Assembly (NCBI GenBank): GCA_965203535.1
Contig: OZ241897.1
Location: forward strand, 1,612,001 to 1,676,000
Length of the DNA stretch: 64,000 nt
Direction of reading: 5' to 3'
Source: JAJDTT01 sp022827025
GTDB taxonomy: Bacteria; Acidobacteriota; UBA6911; RPQK01; JAJDTT01
Program-made: the position numbers and the translations under genes
Shown: positions 49,868 to 58,680 of the stretch, in pieces
Layout: each line of letters begins with the position of its first letter
Position numbering within the stretch: the stretch's first letter is position 1
The notes under the pieces: model-generated
The model's database searches: none
Seen by the model: the letters and a program-made list of their open reading frames with translations, nothing else
What the model was told of the DNA's origin: nothing

Positions 49868-52865
49868 TCTGCCGCTCCCCTTTCGGATCGTAGAAGACCG
49901 GGTCGGCGATCCTGGCGGTGATGGCCCGGCCGTCGAAGTTCTGGATGTGGACGGTCTCGCCCTCGCGCCCGTGTCCCCCCTTGACCAGGCCCAGAGCGAT
50001 GGAACGCTCCAGGGCGGCGCTGTAGTAGGACGACGTCACGTGGCCCAACATGGGCCGGGGGAGGGGCGCTGACGGATCGTCCACGATCTGCCCCCCCTCG
50101 GGCAGGACCTCCTTCGGGTCCTCGGTCAGCAGACCCACGAACTGCTTTCGGTCCTTCCGGACCAGGTAGGATCGGAAGAGGGACCGCTTTCCCAGGAAGT
50201 CCTTCTTCCTGCCCAGCATGCGCTCCATGCCCAGGTCCACGGGGGTGACGGAGCCGTCCGTGTCCTGGCCCACGATGAGGTATCCCTTCTCGGCCCGGAG
50301 GACGTGCATCGCCTCGGTGCCGAAGGGAGTGATGCCGTACTCCTCTCCCGCGTCGAATACCGCCTCCCAGACGTGGCGGCCGAAGTTGGCGTTGACGTTG
50401 ATCTCGTAGGTCAGCTCTCCCGTGAAGCTGATCCGGAAGATCCGCGCCGGCGCCCCGGCCACGGTGCCCTCCCGGACGGCCATGAAGGGGAAGGATTCCC
50501 GGCTCAGGTCCACGTCGGAACAGAGCTTCCGGAGGACGCGGCGGCTGTCGGGGCCGCAGACGGAAACCGTCGCCCAGTGGTCCGTGACCGAGGTCATGTA
50601 GAGGTTCAACTCGGGCCACTCGGTCTGGAGCCAGAGCTCCAGCCAGGACATGACGTGGGCCGCGCCGCCCGTGGTGGTGTGCATGAGATAGTGGTTCTCG
50701 CCCAGCCGGGCGGTCACCCCGTCGTCCATCAACATGCCGTTCTCGTCCAGCATGAGGCCGTAGCGGCAGCGGCCAATCGGGACCTTCATGAAGGGATTGG
50801 TGTAGACCCGGTTCAGGAAGACGTTGGCGTCGGGCCCCTGGATGTCGATCTTCCCCAACGTCGAGGCGTCCAGGACGCCGACGCTGCGCCGCACCGCCAG
50901 GCACTCCCGGTTGACCGCTTCGTGGAGCGACTCGCCCGGCCGGGGAAAGTACCACGCCCGCTTCCACTGTCCCACGTTCTCGAAGAGGGCCCCCTGCTCG
51001 ACGTGCCAATCGTGGATGGCGGTCTTGCGGACGGGATCGAAGAGTTCCCTCTGCTCGCCTCCCGAAAGGGCCGCAAAGGTGACCGGCGTGTACATGGGCC
51101 GAAAGGTGGTGGTGCCGATGGAGCCGGGGTCGGTCCCGTGCTGGTCCGCCAGGATGGCGATGCCGTTGACGTTGCCCAGCCGCCCCTGGTCGGGTCCCAT
51201 GCCCAGGTTGGTGTACCGCTTGACGTACTCGATGGAGTCGTAACCCTCCCGCACCGCCGTCAGGATGTCGGCGGCGGAGACGTCCATGAGGGGATCCACG
51301 AACTGCTTGGGAACCCGGGAAACGGGTTTGCCGGCCGGGACGATCCAGAGCGGCTGGATCGGATCTCCTTCCCTGCCCTCCACATTGGGGATCGGCCGCG
51401 TGGGGTGACCGTCTCCGTGACCCGCGGCGTGAGCCGCCGCCGCGCCTGCCCGGAACCCCTCCGTGAGGCAGGCCTGGAGATCGAAACTCCCCCGGCAGGC
51501 CCCCGCCGACCGCTCCGCCTGGATCGAAGGACCGGGAACGAAGCAGGCCTTCCGCGCGTCGTAGGCGGGCCGGGCGCCGGACTGGGCATGGAGCTGCACG
51601 GTGGGACTCCAGCCGCCGGACACGGCCAGCAGGTCGCACGCCAGACGGCGGCCTCTTCCTGAAACCGACCTGCCGTCGGCGCTCAGCGCCATGAGCCGGA
51701 CGCCCCGTATTCTCTTCGCTCCCCGGACATCGACGACGGCGTGCCGGTTCAAGACCTGGAGGCCCCGTTCCCGCGCCTCGTTGCCGCGACGGCCGGCCGG
51801 CCGGGAATCCACGATGGCTTCCACCTTTGCGCCCGCGTCCAGCAGGTCGAATGCCGTTTGGTAGGCGCTGTCGTTGTTGGTGAAGACCACGGCCCGGGAT
51901 CCGGGAAGGACGGCATAACGGTGGATGTATTCCGAGACCCCGGAGGCCAGCATGACGCCGGGCCGGTCGTTGTTGCAGAAGACCAGGGGCCGCTCGATGG
52001 CTCCCGTGGCCAGGACCACTTGCTTGGAGCGGATCCGCCAGAGCCGCTGACGGGGGCTGCGGTCCGTTTCCGGGGGCAGGTGATCCGTCCGTCGCTCCAG
52101 GGCCAGCAGGAAGTTGTGCTCGTAGTAGCCTGCCACCGTGGTCCGGGCCAGGACCTGGACCTCCGGCAGAGAAGCCAGCTCTTCCACCATCCGGTTGACC
52201 CACCGCCCGGCGGGGAGACCTTCGATCCGGCCGCTGCCGCCGAGCAGAGCGCCTCCCGGTTCGGTTCGTTCGTCCATGAGGATCACGCGGGCGCCGGTGC
52301 GCCCCGCCTCCAGGGCCGCGGCCAGGCCGGCCGGGCCGGCTCCCGCCACCAGGACGTCGCAGTGGGCGTTCATGTGGTCGTAATCGTCGGGATCGGCGCC
52401 GGTGGGGACCACGCCGAAGCCGGCGGCCTTGCGGATCTGATGCTCGTACTGCCGCCACGATCCCGCGGGCCACATGAAGGTCTTGTAGTAGAAGCCGGGA
52501 GGCATCAGGCGCGCGAACCAGCCGTTGACGGCCCGCAGATCGAACTCGACGCTGGGGAAGACGTTCACGCTCCGGGCCGCCAGACCCTCGTAGAGCTCCA
52601 CCTGGGTGGCCACCAGGTTGGGCAGAGAGCGGGCCCCCTCTCCCACCTGGACCAGCGCGTTGGACTCCTCCACGCCCGCGGCCACGACCCCCCGGGGACG
52701 GTGATACTTCAGGCTCCGCGCCACCAGGTGGACGCCGTTGGCCAGCAGCCCGGAGGCCAGCGTGTCTCCCTGGAACGCGGGGTAGACGCGGCCGTTGAAG
52801 GTGAACGTCAGGGGCCGTTTCCGGTCGATCCGGCCGCCCTCGGCGAGACGATGGGGCTGGCTCAT
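49860..52865 (-). CDS. soxA: Sarcosine oxidase subunit alpha
   Basis: A protein of 1001 residues from ATG 52865, which overlaps the soxD stop (ATGA); the open frame further upstream is antisense noise. The N-terminal Fer2-like domain is LTFTFNGRVYPAFQGDTLAS then LKYHRPRGVV. The NAD/FAD-binding domain has CDVLVAGAGPAGLAAALEAG (~130-150). The C-terminal half is a GcvT-like tetrahydrofolate-binding domain (~600-1000; YTNPFMKVPIGRCRYGLMLD, FTGELTYEINVN, GTEAMHVLRAEKGYLIVGQD). In the enzyme, alpha binds NAD+ and THF and shares FMN with beta. All regions of the family appear intact, with length typical of SoxA. Confidence 0.95.
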   Translation of the reverse strand: MSQPHRLAEGGRIDRKRPLTFTFNGRVYPAFQGDTLASGLLANGVHLVARSLKYHRPRGVVAAGVEESNALVQVGEGARSLPNLVATQVELYEGLAARSVNVFPSVEFDLRAVNGWFARLMPPGFYYKTFMWPAGSWRQYEHQIRKAAGFGVVPTGADPDDYDHMNAHCDVLVAGAGPAGLAAALEAGRTGARVILMDERTEPGGALLGGSGRIEGLPAGRWVNRMVEELASLPEVQVLARTTVAGYYEHNFLLALERRTDHLPPETDRSPRQRLWRIRSKQVVLATGAIERPLVFCNNDRPGVMLASGVSEYIHRYAVLPGSRAVVFTNNDSAYQTAFDLLDAGAKVEAIVDSRPAGRRGNEARERGLQVLNRHAVVDVRGAKRIRGVRLMALSADGRSVSGRGRRLACDLLAVSGGWSPTVQLHAQSGARPAYDARKACFVPGPSIQAERSAGACRGSFDLQACLTEGFRAGAAAAHAAGHGDGHPTRPIPNVEGREGDPIQPLWIVPAGKPVSRVPKQFVDPLMDVSAADILTAVREGYDSIEYVKRYTNLGMGPDQGRLGNVNGIAILADQHGTDPGSIGTTTFRPMYTPVTFAALSGGEQRELFDPVRKTAIHDWHVEQGALFENVGQWKRAWYFPRPGESLHEAVNRECLAVRRSVGVLDASTLGKIDIQGPDANVFLNRVYTNPFMKVPIGRCRYGLMLDENGMLMDDGVTARLGENHYLMHTTTGGAAHVMSWLELWLQTEWPELNLYMTSVTDHWATVSVCGPDSRRVLRKLCSDVDLSRESFPFMAVREGTVAGAPARIFRISFTGELTYEINVNANFGRHVWEAVFDAGEEYGITPFGTEAMHVLRAEKGYLIVGQDTDGSVTPVDLGMERMLGRKKDFLGKRSLFRSYLVRKDRKQFVGLLTEDPKEVLPEGGQIVDDPSAPLPRPMLGHVTSSYYSAALERSIALGLVKGGHGREGETVHIQNFDGRAITARIADPVFYDPKGERQNV

Positions 52866-53143
52866 GGCCGGTCCCCCGGAGGCGCCTCGCCCGGCTTGTA
52901 CACCGACTTGATCCGGTAGGTCACGGTGTCCCGCTGGACGTTGAAGTACCGCCGGCACCCCGAGGCGTGGCACCACTGCTCCAGATGATCCCCCCGCGTG
53001 TTCCTCCGGCAGAAGAGGTAGTCGGCCCATTCTTCGTCGGTGAGCTCTTCCGGCGTCAGGGGCCGGACGATGTGCGCCTCGCCCGAGTAGGCGAACTCCG
53101 ACTCGTCGCGGGGGCCGCACCAGGGACACTCGATCAGGAGCAT
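52862..53143 (-). CDS. soxD: Sarcosine oxidase subunit delta
   Basis: A protein of 93 residues starting MLLIECPWCGPRDESEFAYS, the standard SoxD opening with the first Zn-binding CPxCG pair. The family core RPLTPEELTDEEWADYLFCR follows, with NTRGDHLEQWCHASGCRRYF containing the second zinc-ligand group. It overlaps soxA by 4 bp and lies 19 bp after soxB. Delta is a small zinc-binding structural subunit of the tetramer. An in-frame upstream ATG at 53197 would overlap soxB and is rejected. Confidence 0.95.
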   Translation of the reverse strand: MLLIECPWCGPRDESEFAYSGEAHIVRPLTPEELTDEEWADYLFCRRNTRGDHLEQWCHASGCRRYFNVQRDTVTYRIKSVYKPGEAPPGDRP

Positions 53144-53162
53144 GAGATCCGTCCTTGGGGCT

Positions 53163-54413
53163 TCAGTGGGCCACTCCCGCGGCGCCGTGCTCGTCAATGA
53201 GGTGCCCCGTGGTGAACCGCTCCAGCGAGAACGGCTCGTTCAGGCGGTGGGGGCGATTCTGCGCGATGGTGTAGGCGAAGACCCAGCCCGAACCCGGTGT
53301 CGACTTGTAGCCTCCGGTCCCCCATCCGCAGTTGAAGTAGAGTCCCTTCACGGGGGTGAGTCCGATGATGGGACAGGCGTCCGGACACGTGTCCACCGTG
53401 CCGGCCCACTGCCGCAGCATTCGAACCCGGCTGAACCTGGGGAACATTTCGATGATGGCGGCGATGGCGTGCTCCAGGGTGGCGGGGCTGCCGCGCTGGC
53501 CGTAGCCGTTGTAGGAGTCGACGCCGGCGCCGCAGAGCAGCTCGCCCCGGTCGGTCTGGCTGATGTAGGCGTGCACGGCGTTGGACATGACCACCACGTC
53601 CAGGATCGGCTTGAGGGGTTGGGAGACCCAGGCCTGCAGGGGACGGCTCTCCAAGGGCAGCCGCATGCCGGCCATGGAGGCCAGGACGCCGGAGTTGCCC
53701 GCGGTGACGCAGCCGACCTTGCCGGCTTTGATGAATCCTCTGGAGGTGTCGACTCCGGTGACGGCTCCGTCTTCCCGGCGGATGCCCGTCACTTCGCAGT
53801 TCTGGATGACGTCCACGCCGACCGAATCCGCTGCCCGGGCGAGGCCCCAGGCCAGGGCGTCGTGCCGGGCCGTCCCTCCCCGGCGCTGCAGGGAGGCTCC
53901 CAGGATGGGGTAGCGGGCACGGGGGGAGACGTCGATGGCGGGGACCATCTCCTTGATCTGCTGCGGGGTGAGGAACTCGCTGTCGATGCCGTTGAGGAGG
54001 TTGGCGTTGATGCGGCGCTGGATGTCCCGCAGATCCTGGAGCGTGTGACCCAGGCTCAGCAGTCCCCGCTGGCTGAACATCAGGTTGAAGTTGATCTCCT
54101 GGGTCAGGCCCTCCCAGAGCTTCAGGGAGAACTCGTAGATGTGGGCGGCCTCGTCCCAGAGGTAGTTGGAGCGGACGATCTCGGTGTTGCGTCCCGTGTT
54201 GCCGCCTCCGACGTAGCCCTTCTCCAGGACGGCGACGCTGCCGACGCGATGTTCCTTGACCAGGTAGTAGGCGGTGGCGAGTCCGTGGCCGCCGCCCCCC
54301 ACGATGACCACGTCGTACCCGGGCTTGGGGTCCGGACTCCGCCAGGCGCGTTGCCAGTTTTCGTGGTAGGTGAGGGCGTTCCGGGCCAGGCTCAGGAAGG
54401 AGTATTTCTGCAT
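53163..54413 (-). CDS. soxB: Sarcosine oxidase subunit beta
   Basis: A protein of 416 residues starting MQKYSFLSLARNALTYHENW, typical of SoxB. The FAD Rossmann motif is YDVVIVGGGGHGLATAYYLV (~32-50), then GGGNTGRNTEIVRSNY. RRGGTARHDALAWGLARAAD contains the His expected to carry covalent FMN in heterotetrameric enzymes. The C-terminus is CPDACPIIGLTPVKGLYFNC then GWGTGGYKSTPGSGW. Beta houses the sarcosine oxidation site. It is the first gene of soxBDAG. Folate genes (glyA, purU, folD) that often accompany the operon are not next to it here. A hairpin-rich 306-bp interval separates it from the dioxygenase upstream, so it probably has its own promoter. Confidence 0.95.
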   Translation of the reverse strand: MQKYSFLSLARNALTYHENWQRAWRSPDPKPGYDVVIVGGGGHGLATAYYLVKEHRVGSVAVLEKGYVGGGNTGRNTEIVRSNYLWDEAAHIYEFSLKLWEGLTQEINFNLMFSQRGLLSLGHTLQDLRDIQRRINANLLNGIDSEFLTPQQIKEMVPAIDVSPRARYPILGASLQRRGGTARHDALAWGLARAADSVGVDVIQNCEVTGIRREDGAVTGVDTSRGFIKAGKVGCVTAGNSGVLASMAGMRLPLESRPLQAWVSQPLKPILDVVVMSNAVHAYISQTDRGELLCGAGVDSYNGYGQRGSPATLEHAIAAIIEMFPRFSRVRMLRQWAGTVDTCPDACPIIGLTPVKGLYFNCGWGTGGYKSTPGSGWVFAYTIAQNRPHRLNEPFSLERFTTGHLIDEHGAAGVAH

Positions 54414-54719
54414 GGGGAAAGCGCAGATTATAGCCAAAGGCGGGGGTGCGGACTATGGATCAGGGGCAGGACTTTCCCGTTTTTCTTGGGGGTTCGGGAG
54501 AACGAGGGAAGAGGACTTGGACGAGAATCGCAACGAAGCGGTCCCATCCCCGTGGTCCGTCCGAACCGGAGCGACGTAGGGGCACCCCATGTGGGTGCCC
54601 GCTGTCGCCCTTCACTGACAGGCCCGGGGAGGGCGACCACAAGGGTCGCCCCTACGAGGGCTCCCATTCTCGGAGAATCCGAGAGATTCCACTTGTCGAA
54701 TCTTCTGACTCTCGTGCTT
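54414..54719. other. Intergenic interval between PhyH and soxB with a MITE-like element
   Basis: No gene is seen. Apart from the element at 54575-54656, the part near soxB (54414-54570) would hold the sox promoter; I see no strong -35/-10 pair or operator. Next to the dioxygenase stop is CTCCCATTCTCGGAGAATCC with the short dyad TTCTCGGAGAA. Confidence 0.4.
54575..54656. repeat. MITE-like 82-bp element, copy 2
   Basis: It starts CGTAGGGGCACCCCATGTGG and ends GGGTCGCCCCTACG. The ends CGTAGGGGC and GCCCCTACG are exact complements. Inner dyads are GGGCACCCCATGTGGGTGCCC-like and GGGCGACCACAAGGGTCGCCC-like. It is the sister of 28246-28330, with a different central spacer. Confidence 0.85.
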
Positions 54720-55763
54720 TCAAGCACTTGCCGATTGCCCCGTCCCGGAAAGGGCGTCCAGCCGGGTCAGCAGATTCTGGGCCCGGGCGCGTTTCTCCGG
54801 GTTGAGGTCCCGGGCGACGATGCGCTGGAGGGTGGAGCGGGCCAGTTCGTCCCCATTTTCCGCCATCTCCATGGCCAGCTCGTCGCGCCGCTCCAAGTAG
54901 CTGGGGTCGTAGTCCACGATCCGGAGATTCCAGTCCTTCCAATAGTACTGAAAATCGGCGGACGGCCAGTCGGCGTAGATCGTCTCCCAACTCGGGCTGT
55001 CGATGCTCCCATGCGGTTTCAAGCTGTCCGCGGTGATGGGGTCGCTCCGCTTCTGGTAGCGGCCGTCGATGGACAGGCGCGCGTGTTTTCCCCGGTTCGG
55101 GACTCCGCGGTGGGCCGCCAGGCTGTGGAAGAAGAGGACGTCCCCCTGTCGAAAGGTGTTGCCCACCCAGCAGTCTCCCAGGTCGTCGATGATCTCGAAA
55201 CCGCCGGCGCCCAGGGCCGGCTTGAGTTCGTAGACCCCGCCCAGGTGCGAGCCGGCGGCGATCTGCAACCCGCCCATTTCTTCCGGCAGATCCGACAGCG
55301 GAATCCAGGCGGTATAGGTGTCTTCGGTTCCCTGGATCGGGACGAAGTCCTGATGCGCCTTGGTCGTGTACGCCTCGCGCTGCGGAAACATGAAGCGGCC
55401 GATGATGCGCGGATGGTGAATGACCGGTTCCCCCAGCATCCGTTCCATTAGCCCCAACAGGCGAGGGTGGTGAGGCAACGCGTGAAGGTCCTGGAGCCGG
55501 TAGACCTGCTCGTAGACCTCCATGTATTTCGGCTCCGGCTCCACGCAGAACCCGGTCAGGTCGGCGACGCCCTCCTCCATGGGGGCGCTCTTCGTGTCCA
55601 CCCAGCCGTTGGCGGCCGCGATCTCGAGGAACTGCCTGCGCAAGGATTCCACCGGTTCCGCGGGCAACAGACCGCGTACGAAGAGGTAGCCGTCTCTTTT
55701 CATGCGCCGGGCCAGTTCGGGACCGTCGCCGATCACACCGGATGAGTCGAGGAATGGTTTCAT
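54720..55763 (-). CDS. Phytanoyl-CoA dioxygenase family protein
   Basis: A protein of 347 residues, an Fe(II)/2-oxoglutarate-dependent oxygenase of the PhyH type. The double-stranded beta-helix shows the metal triad His and Asp in TTKAHQDFVPIQG (~145), the distal His in LAAHRGVPNRGKHARLSIDG (~230), and the Arg nearby for 2-oxoglutarate. A WIPLSDLPEEMGGLQIAAGS strand between them is typical. The ~70-residue tail after the core is helical. The substrate is unknown; in such gene sets these enzymes often hydroxylate or demethylate small N- or O-methyl compounds, which is inference. It is divergent from the CocE lipoprotein gene and a second PhyH gene is nearby. Confidence 0.88.
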   Translation of the reverse strand: MKPFLDSSGVIGDGPELARRMKRDGYLFVRGLLPAEPVESLRRQFLEIAAANGWVDTKSAPMEEGVADLTGFCVEPEPKYMEVYEQVYRLQDLHALPHHPRLLGLMERMLGEPVIHHPRIIGRFMFPQREAYTTKAHQDFVPIQGTEDTYTAWIPLSDLPEEMGGLQIAAGSHLGGVYELKPALGAGGFEIIDDLGDCWVGNTFRQGDVLFFHSLAAHRGVPNRGKHARLSIDGRYQKRSDPITADSLKPHGSIDSPSWETIYADWPSADFQYYWKDWNLRIVDYDPSYLERRDELAMEMAENGDELARSTLQRIVARDLNPEKRARAQNLLTRLDALSGTGQSASA

Positions 55764-55940
55764 GGCGGGTTACTCCAGACTGCGGTTTCAGCTTCGTTAT
55801 TGGCGCATGTTAGAATCCGACGCCAAGTTTGAGAATACCCTACCTTGAATCTCTGTTGATAGTCGCCTCCGGACAACGGCTTGTCCGATTGCGACACCCC
55901 CGAAACACCCTGAGACTCTAAATGGAAACGGAGGCCTGGA

Positions 55941-57662
55941 ATGTCTTCTCCGGCGCGGTTGCTCCCTTGTCTGCTCCTGCTTCTCTCGGCCTGCTCGGCT
56001 CCCGGCCCCGATCCAACCGGCCCCTCCCAGCCCGTTCACGAGATCATCGACGAGAGCAAGGTCCCCGTCCCCATGCGGGACGGCGTCAACCTGGCCGCTC
56101 ACGTCTATCGTCCCGATGCGCCGGGCGAGTTTCCGACTCTCATGCTCTTGAGGTACTTCCGGGCTCCCTTCCAGAACGAACACGCCGAGTACTTCGCCAA
56201 GCGAGGCTACGCCGTCGCCCTGGTGGATTCCCGGGGACGCTACGACTCGGGCGGGAAATGGGTTCCCTACGTGAACGAACCCCGCGACGGGTATGACGCC
56301 CAGCAGTGGCTGGGCCGGCAGCCCTGGTCCAATGGAGAAATCGGCACCATGGGGATCTCCTACAACGGTTTCACCCAGGTGATGCCGGCGCCCCTGGCCA
56401 GCCCCCATCTCAAGTGCCTGGTGCCGCGCGAGAACCAGCAGACCAACTTCGGCCACCTCTACAACGACGGCGTCATGCAGTTGAACGTGGTCTTCGAGTT
56501 CGGACTCTTCACCAAGCAGGGCTCGCAGACCCAGAAGATCCTCCCCTCGGAAGATCCCCATTATCGACGGCTTCCCCTGATTGCGGCGGTCGACGAATTC
56601 CCGCAGGTCGAGCACGTGAAGGACTGGTTCGCCCACGCCAAGTACGACGAATACTGGCAAGCGTACGGGATCAAGGAGAAGTACGGGCAGATCCAGGTGC
56701 CCGCCTATTTCATGACCGGATGGTACGACAACCTGGTCCACGAGGGCTGGAGAAACTTCAAGGGCTTCACCGAAGAGGGCGGATCCGAGGCCGCTCGCAA
56801 GGGGACGAAGATCCTGGTGGGTCCCTGGGTGCATGGGGGGACCAACTCTTACCCCGAGCTGCTCGACGTGGAGCTGAGGTGGTACGACTACTGGCTCAAG
56901 GGCATCCAGAACGGCATCGACAAGGAACCCCCCATCAAGATCTTCGTCATGGGTCCCGACGTCTGGCGCTTCGAGAACGAGTGGCCCCTGGCCCGGACCC
57001 GGTTCACGAAGTACTACATTCACAGCTCGGGCAAGGCCAACGGAGACCAGGGGGACGGCACTCTGACGTCATCTCCGGCCCAGGACGAGCCCCCGGACCG
57101 CTACTCCTACGATCCGGAGGACCCGGTGCCGACACTGGGAGGGCAGATCTCGACTCACGGTGAGATTCGCGGTCGCAAAGACAGGAGTTCCGTTCAGAGC
57201 CGCAAGGACATTCTGGTCTACACCTCGGAACCGCTGGAACGGGACATGGAAGTCACCGGGCCCGTCGACTTCAAGCTCTACGCGGCCTCCAGCGCGGTGG
57301 ACACCGACTGGACCGCGACGCTGAGCGACCTGCATCCCGACGGCCACGCGATTCACGTCTGCGAGGGGATCCGGGGCGCGCGCTTCCGGGATGGATTGGA
57401 GACTCCGACGCTGATCGAGCCGGGGAAGGTCTACGAGTACGACATCAGCCTCTGGGAGACCAGCTACGTCTTCAAGGCGGGGCACCGGATCCGGCTGGAG
57501 ATCTCCAGCAGCAACTTCCCCCGGTTTGCCCGAAACCAGAATATCGGCGAGCCGCTGGGGACGAGCGACAAGCTCGTGGTGGCCAACCAGACCGTCTACC
57601 ACAACGCGCAATACCCCTCCCACCTGGTGCTCCCCGTGATTCCAGCCGGGAGCGGGCAGTAG
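55941..57662 (+). CDS. CocE/NonD family hydrolase, lipoprotein
   Basis: GGAGG lies upstream of ATG 55941. The 573-residue precursor has a lipoprotein signal ending LLLLLSAC (lipobox LSAC), so it is membrane-anchored. The S15-type core has VPMRDGVNLAAHVYRPDAPG, the nucleophile elbow GISYNG, the Asp in TGWYDNLVHEG and the His in GPWVHGGTN, a complete triad of the CocE type. The jelly roll starts at about MEVTGPVDFKLYAASSAVDT. It is the fourth paralogue of the window and the only lipoprotein. Downstream by 24 bp is a phytanoyl-CoA dioxygenase, probably co-transcribed, suggesting hydrolysis followed by oxidation of one compound class. Confidence 0.9.
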   Translation: MSSPARLLPCLLLLLSACSAPGPDPTGPSQPVHEIIDESKVPVPMRDGVNLAAHVYRPDAPGEFPTLMLLRYFRAPFQNEHAEYFAKRGYAVALVDSRGRYDSGGKWVPYVNEPRDGYDAQQWLGRQPWSNGEIGTMGISYNGFTQVMPAPLASPHLKCLVPRENQQTNFGHLYNDGVMQLNVVFEFGLFTKQGSQTQKILPSEDPHYRRLPLIAAVDEFPQVEHVKDWFAHAKYDEYWQAYGIKEKYGQIQVPAYFMTGWYDNLVHEGWRNFKGFTEEGGSEAARKGTKILVGPWVHGGTNSYPELLDVELRWYDYWLKGIQNGIDKEPPIKIFVMGPDVWRFENEWPLARTRFTKYYIHSSGKANGDQGDGTLTSSPAQDEPPDRYSYDPEDPVPTLGGQISTHGEIRGRKDRSSVQSRKDILVYTSEPLERDMEVTGPVDFKLYAASSAVDTDWTATLSDLHPDGHAIHVCEGIRGARFRDGLETPTLIEPGKVYEYDISLWETSYVFKAGHRIRLEISSSNFPRFARNQNIGEPLGTSDKLVVANQTVYHNAQYPSHLVLPVIPAGSGQ

Positions 57663-57686
57663 CGATCTGATTATCGAGAAGGGCGC

Positions 57687-58637
57687 ATGACACACACTGC
57701 AGACACACGATCCGGCGAACCACTCGCCCCTTTCCACGAGGTCCGGATCGGCCGGGACGAACCGGCGGAGATCCGGCGCTCCTTCGACGAGAACGGCTAC
57801 CTCTTTTTCAAGGACGCCCTCGATGCGGGAACCGTCCTCAGAGCGAAGGAGGACATCTCAAGCGTTCTGCGGCGGCAGGGCTTCATGCAGAAGGGTTCGG
57901 CCGAACCGCGGGCGACGCCCGGAGCCAGCGCCGTCGAAGTCGACAGCGGACCCCTCTACAGGCTGAAGTCCCCCGGGAAGCTGATGGCTTCTCCCGAACT
58001 CCAGAAGGCCGTCGACATCGCGTTTGGAGAGAAGGTGCGGGTCGCCCGGTCCATCGGATTCCGTTACTCCATGCCCACCGACGCTCCCTATCTGACGCCT
58101 CCTCACCAGGACCACTTCTACATCCGGGAGACCGACGAGTTCCGCATGATCTGGATCCCGTTGATGGACCTGGAGATCGCCAACGGCGGGCTGGCCATCG
58201 CCGCCGGCTCCCACCGGCACGGCCTCCGGGAGCATGTGGAATTCGACGGAGTCTACTCCTATTTCTTCAAGGGACGGCCGCAAAAGGGAGTGCATCCCCA
58301 AGACATCCGCGGCGAATGGACCTCCTCGCGGTTCGAAGTGGGGGACCTCCTCATGTTCCACAGTTGCGCGGTCCATCGGGCGATCCCCAACACCAGCGGC
58401 CTGGTGAGACTTTCGCTCAACACCATCACCTACCCCGCGCGAAGACCGACGATGTGGCAGGCCGAGCGGACCGGGCCGGAACTGGAAGTCTTTCGGGAGC
58501 AGGTGAAGCGGATCTGCGACGCCCAGGGCATCGTCGGCGACCGCTTCGAAGAGATCCAGCTCATGGCCTTCAAGCAGGGGGACGATCCGAGTCCCGAGCT
58601 GATCGCGAGGCTGGAGCGACGCCTGGAGCGTGCATAG
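57687..58637 (+). CDS. Phytanoyl-CoA dioxygenase family protein
   Basis: A protein of 316 residues with a PhyH fold. The Fe ligands are in TPPHQDHFYIRE (HxD, ~140) and the distal His in FHSCAVHRAIPNTSGLVRLS (~230). IWIPLMDLEIANGGLAIAAG lies between them, and an Arg follows for 2-oxoglutarate. The first ~40 residues (VRIGRDEPAEIRRSFDENGY) are typical. It differs clearly from the neighbour at 54.7 kb, so substrates may differ. GAGAAGGGCG precedes the ATG; it is likely translated from the CocE lipoprotein transcript. The gene is convergent with the beta-propeller gene, separated by composite element copy 5. Confidence 0.88.
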   Translation: MTHTADTRSGEPLAPFHEVRIGRDEPAEIRRSFDENGYLFFKDALDAGTVLRAKEDISSVLRRQGFMQKGSAEPRATPGASAVEVDSGPLYRLKSPGKLMASPELQKAVDIAFGEKVRVARSIGFRYSMPTDAPYLTPPHQDHFYIRETDEFRMIWIPLMDLEIANGGLAIAAGSHRHGLREHVEFDGVYSYFFKGRPQKGVHPQDIRGEWTSSRFEVGDLLMFHSCAVHRAIPNTSGLVRLSLNTITYPARRPTMWQAERTGPELEVFREQVKRICDAQGIVGDRFEEIQLMAFKQGDDPSPELIARLERRLERA

Positions 58638-58680
58638 TCAACCCCCGAACTCCATATCGTAAATCGTGGCGTGGAAGAAT

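Noticed and set aside
52866..53129. Upstream extension of soxA to 53129
   Set aside because: The extension overlaps the whole of soxD out of frame and is Arg/Gly-rich noise; ATG 52865 matches family length and overlaps the soxD stop.
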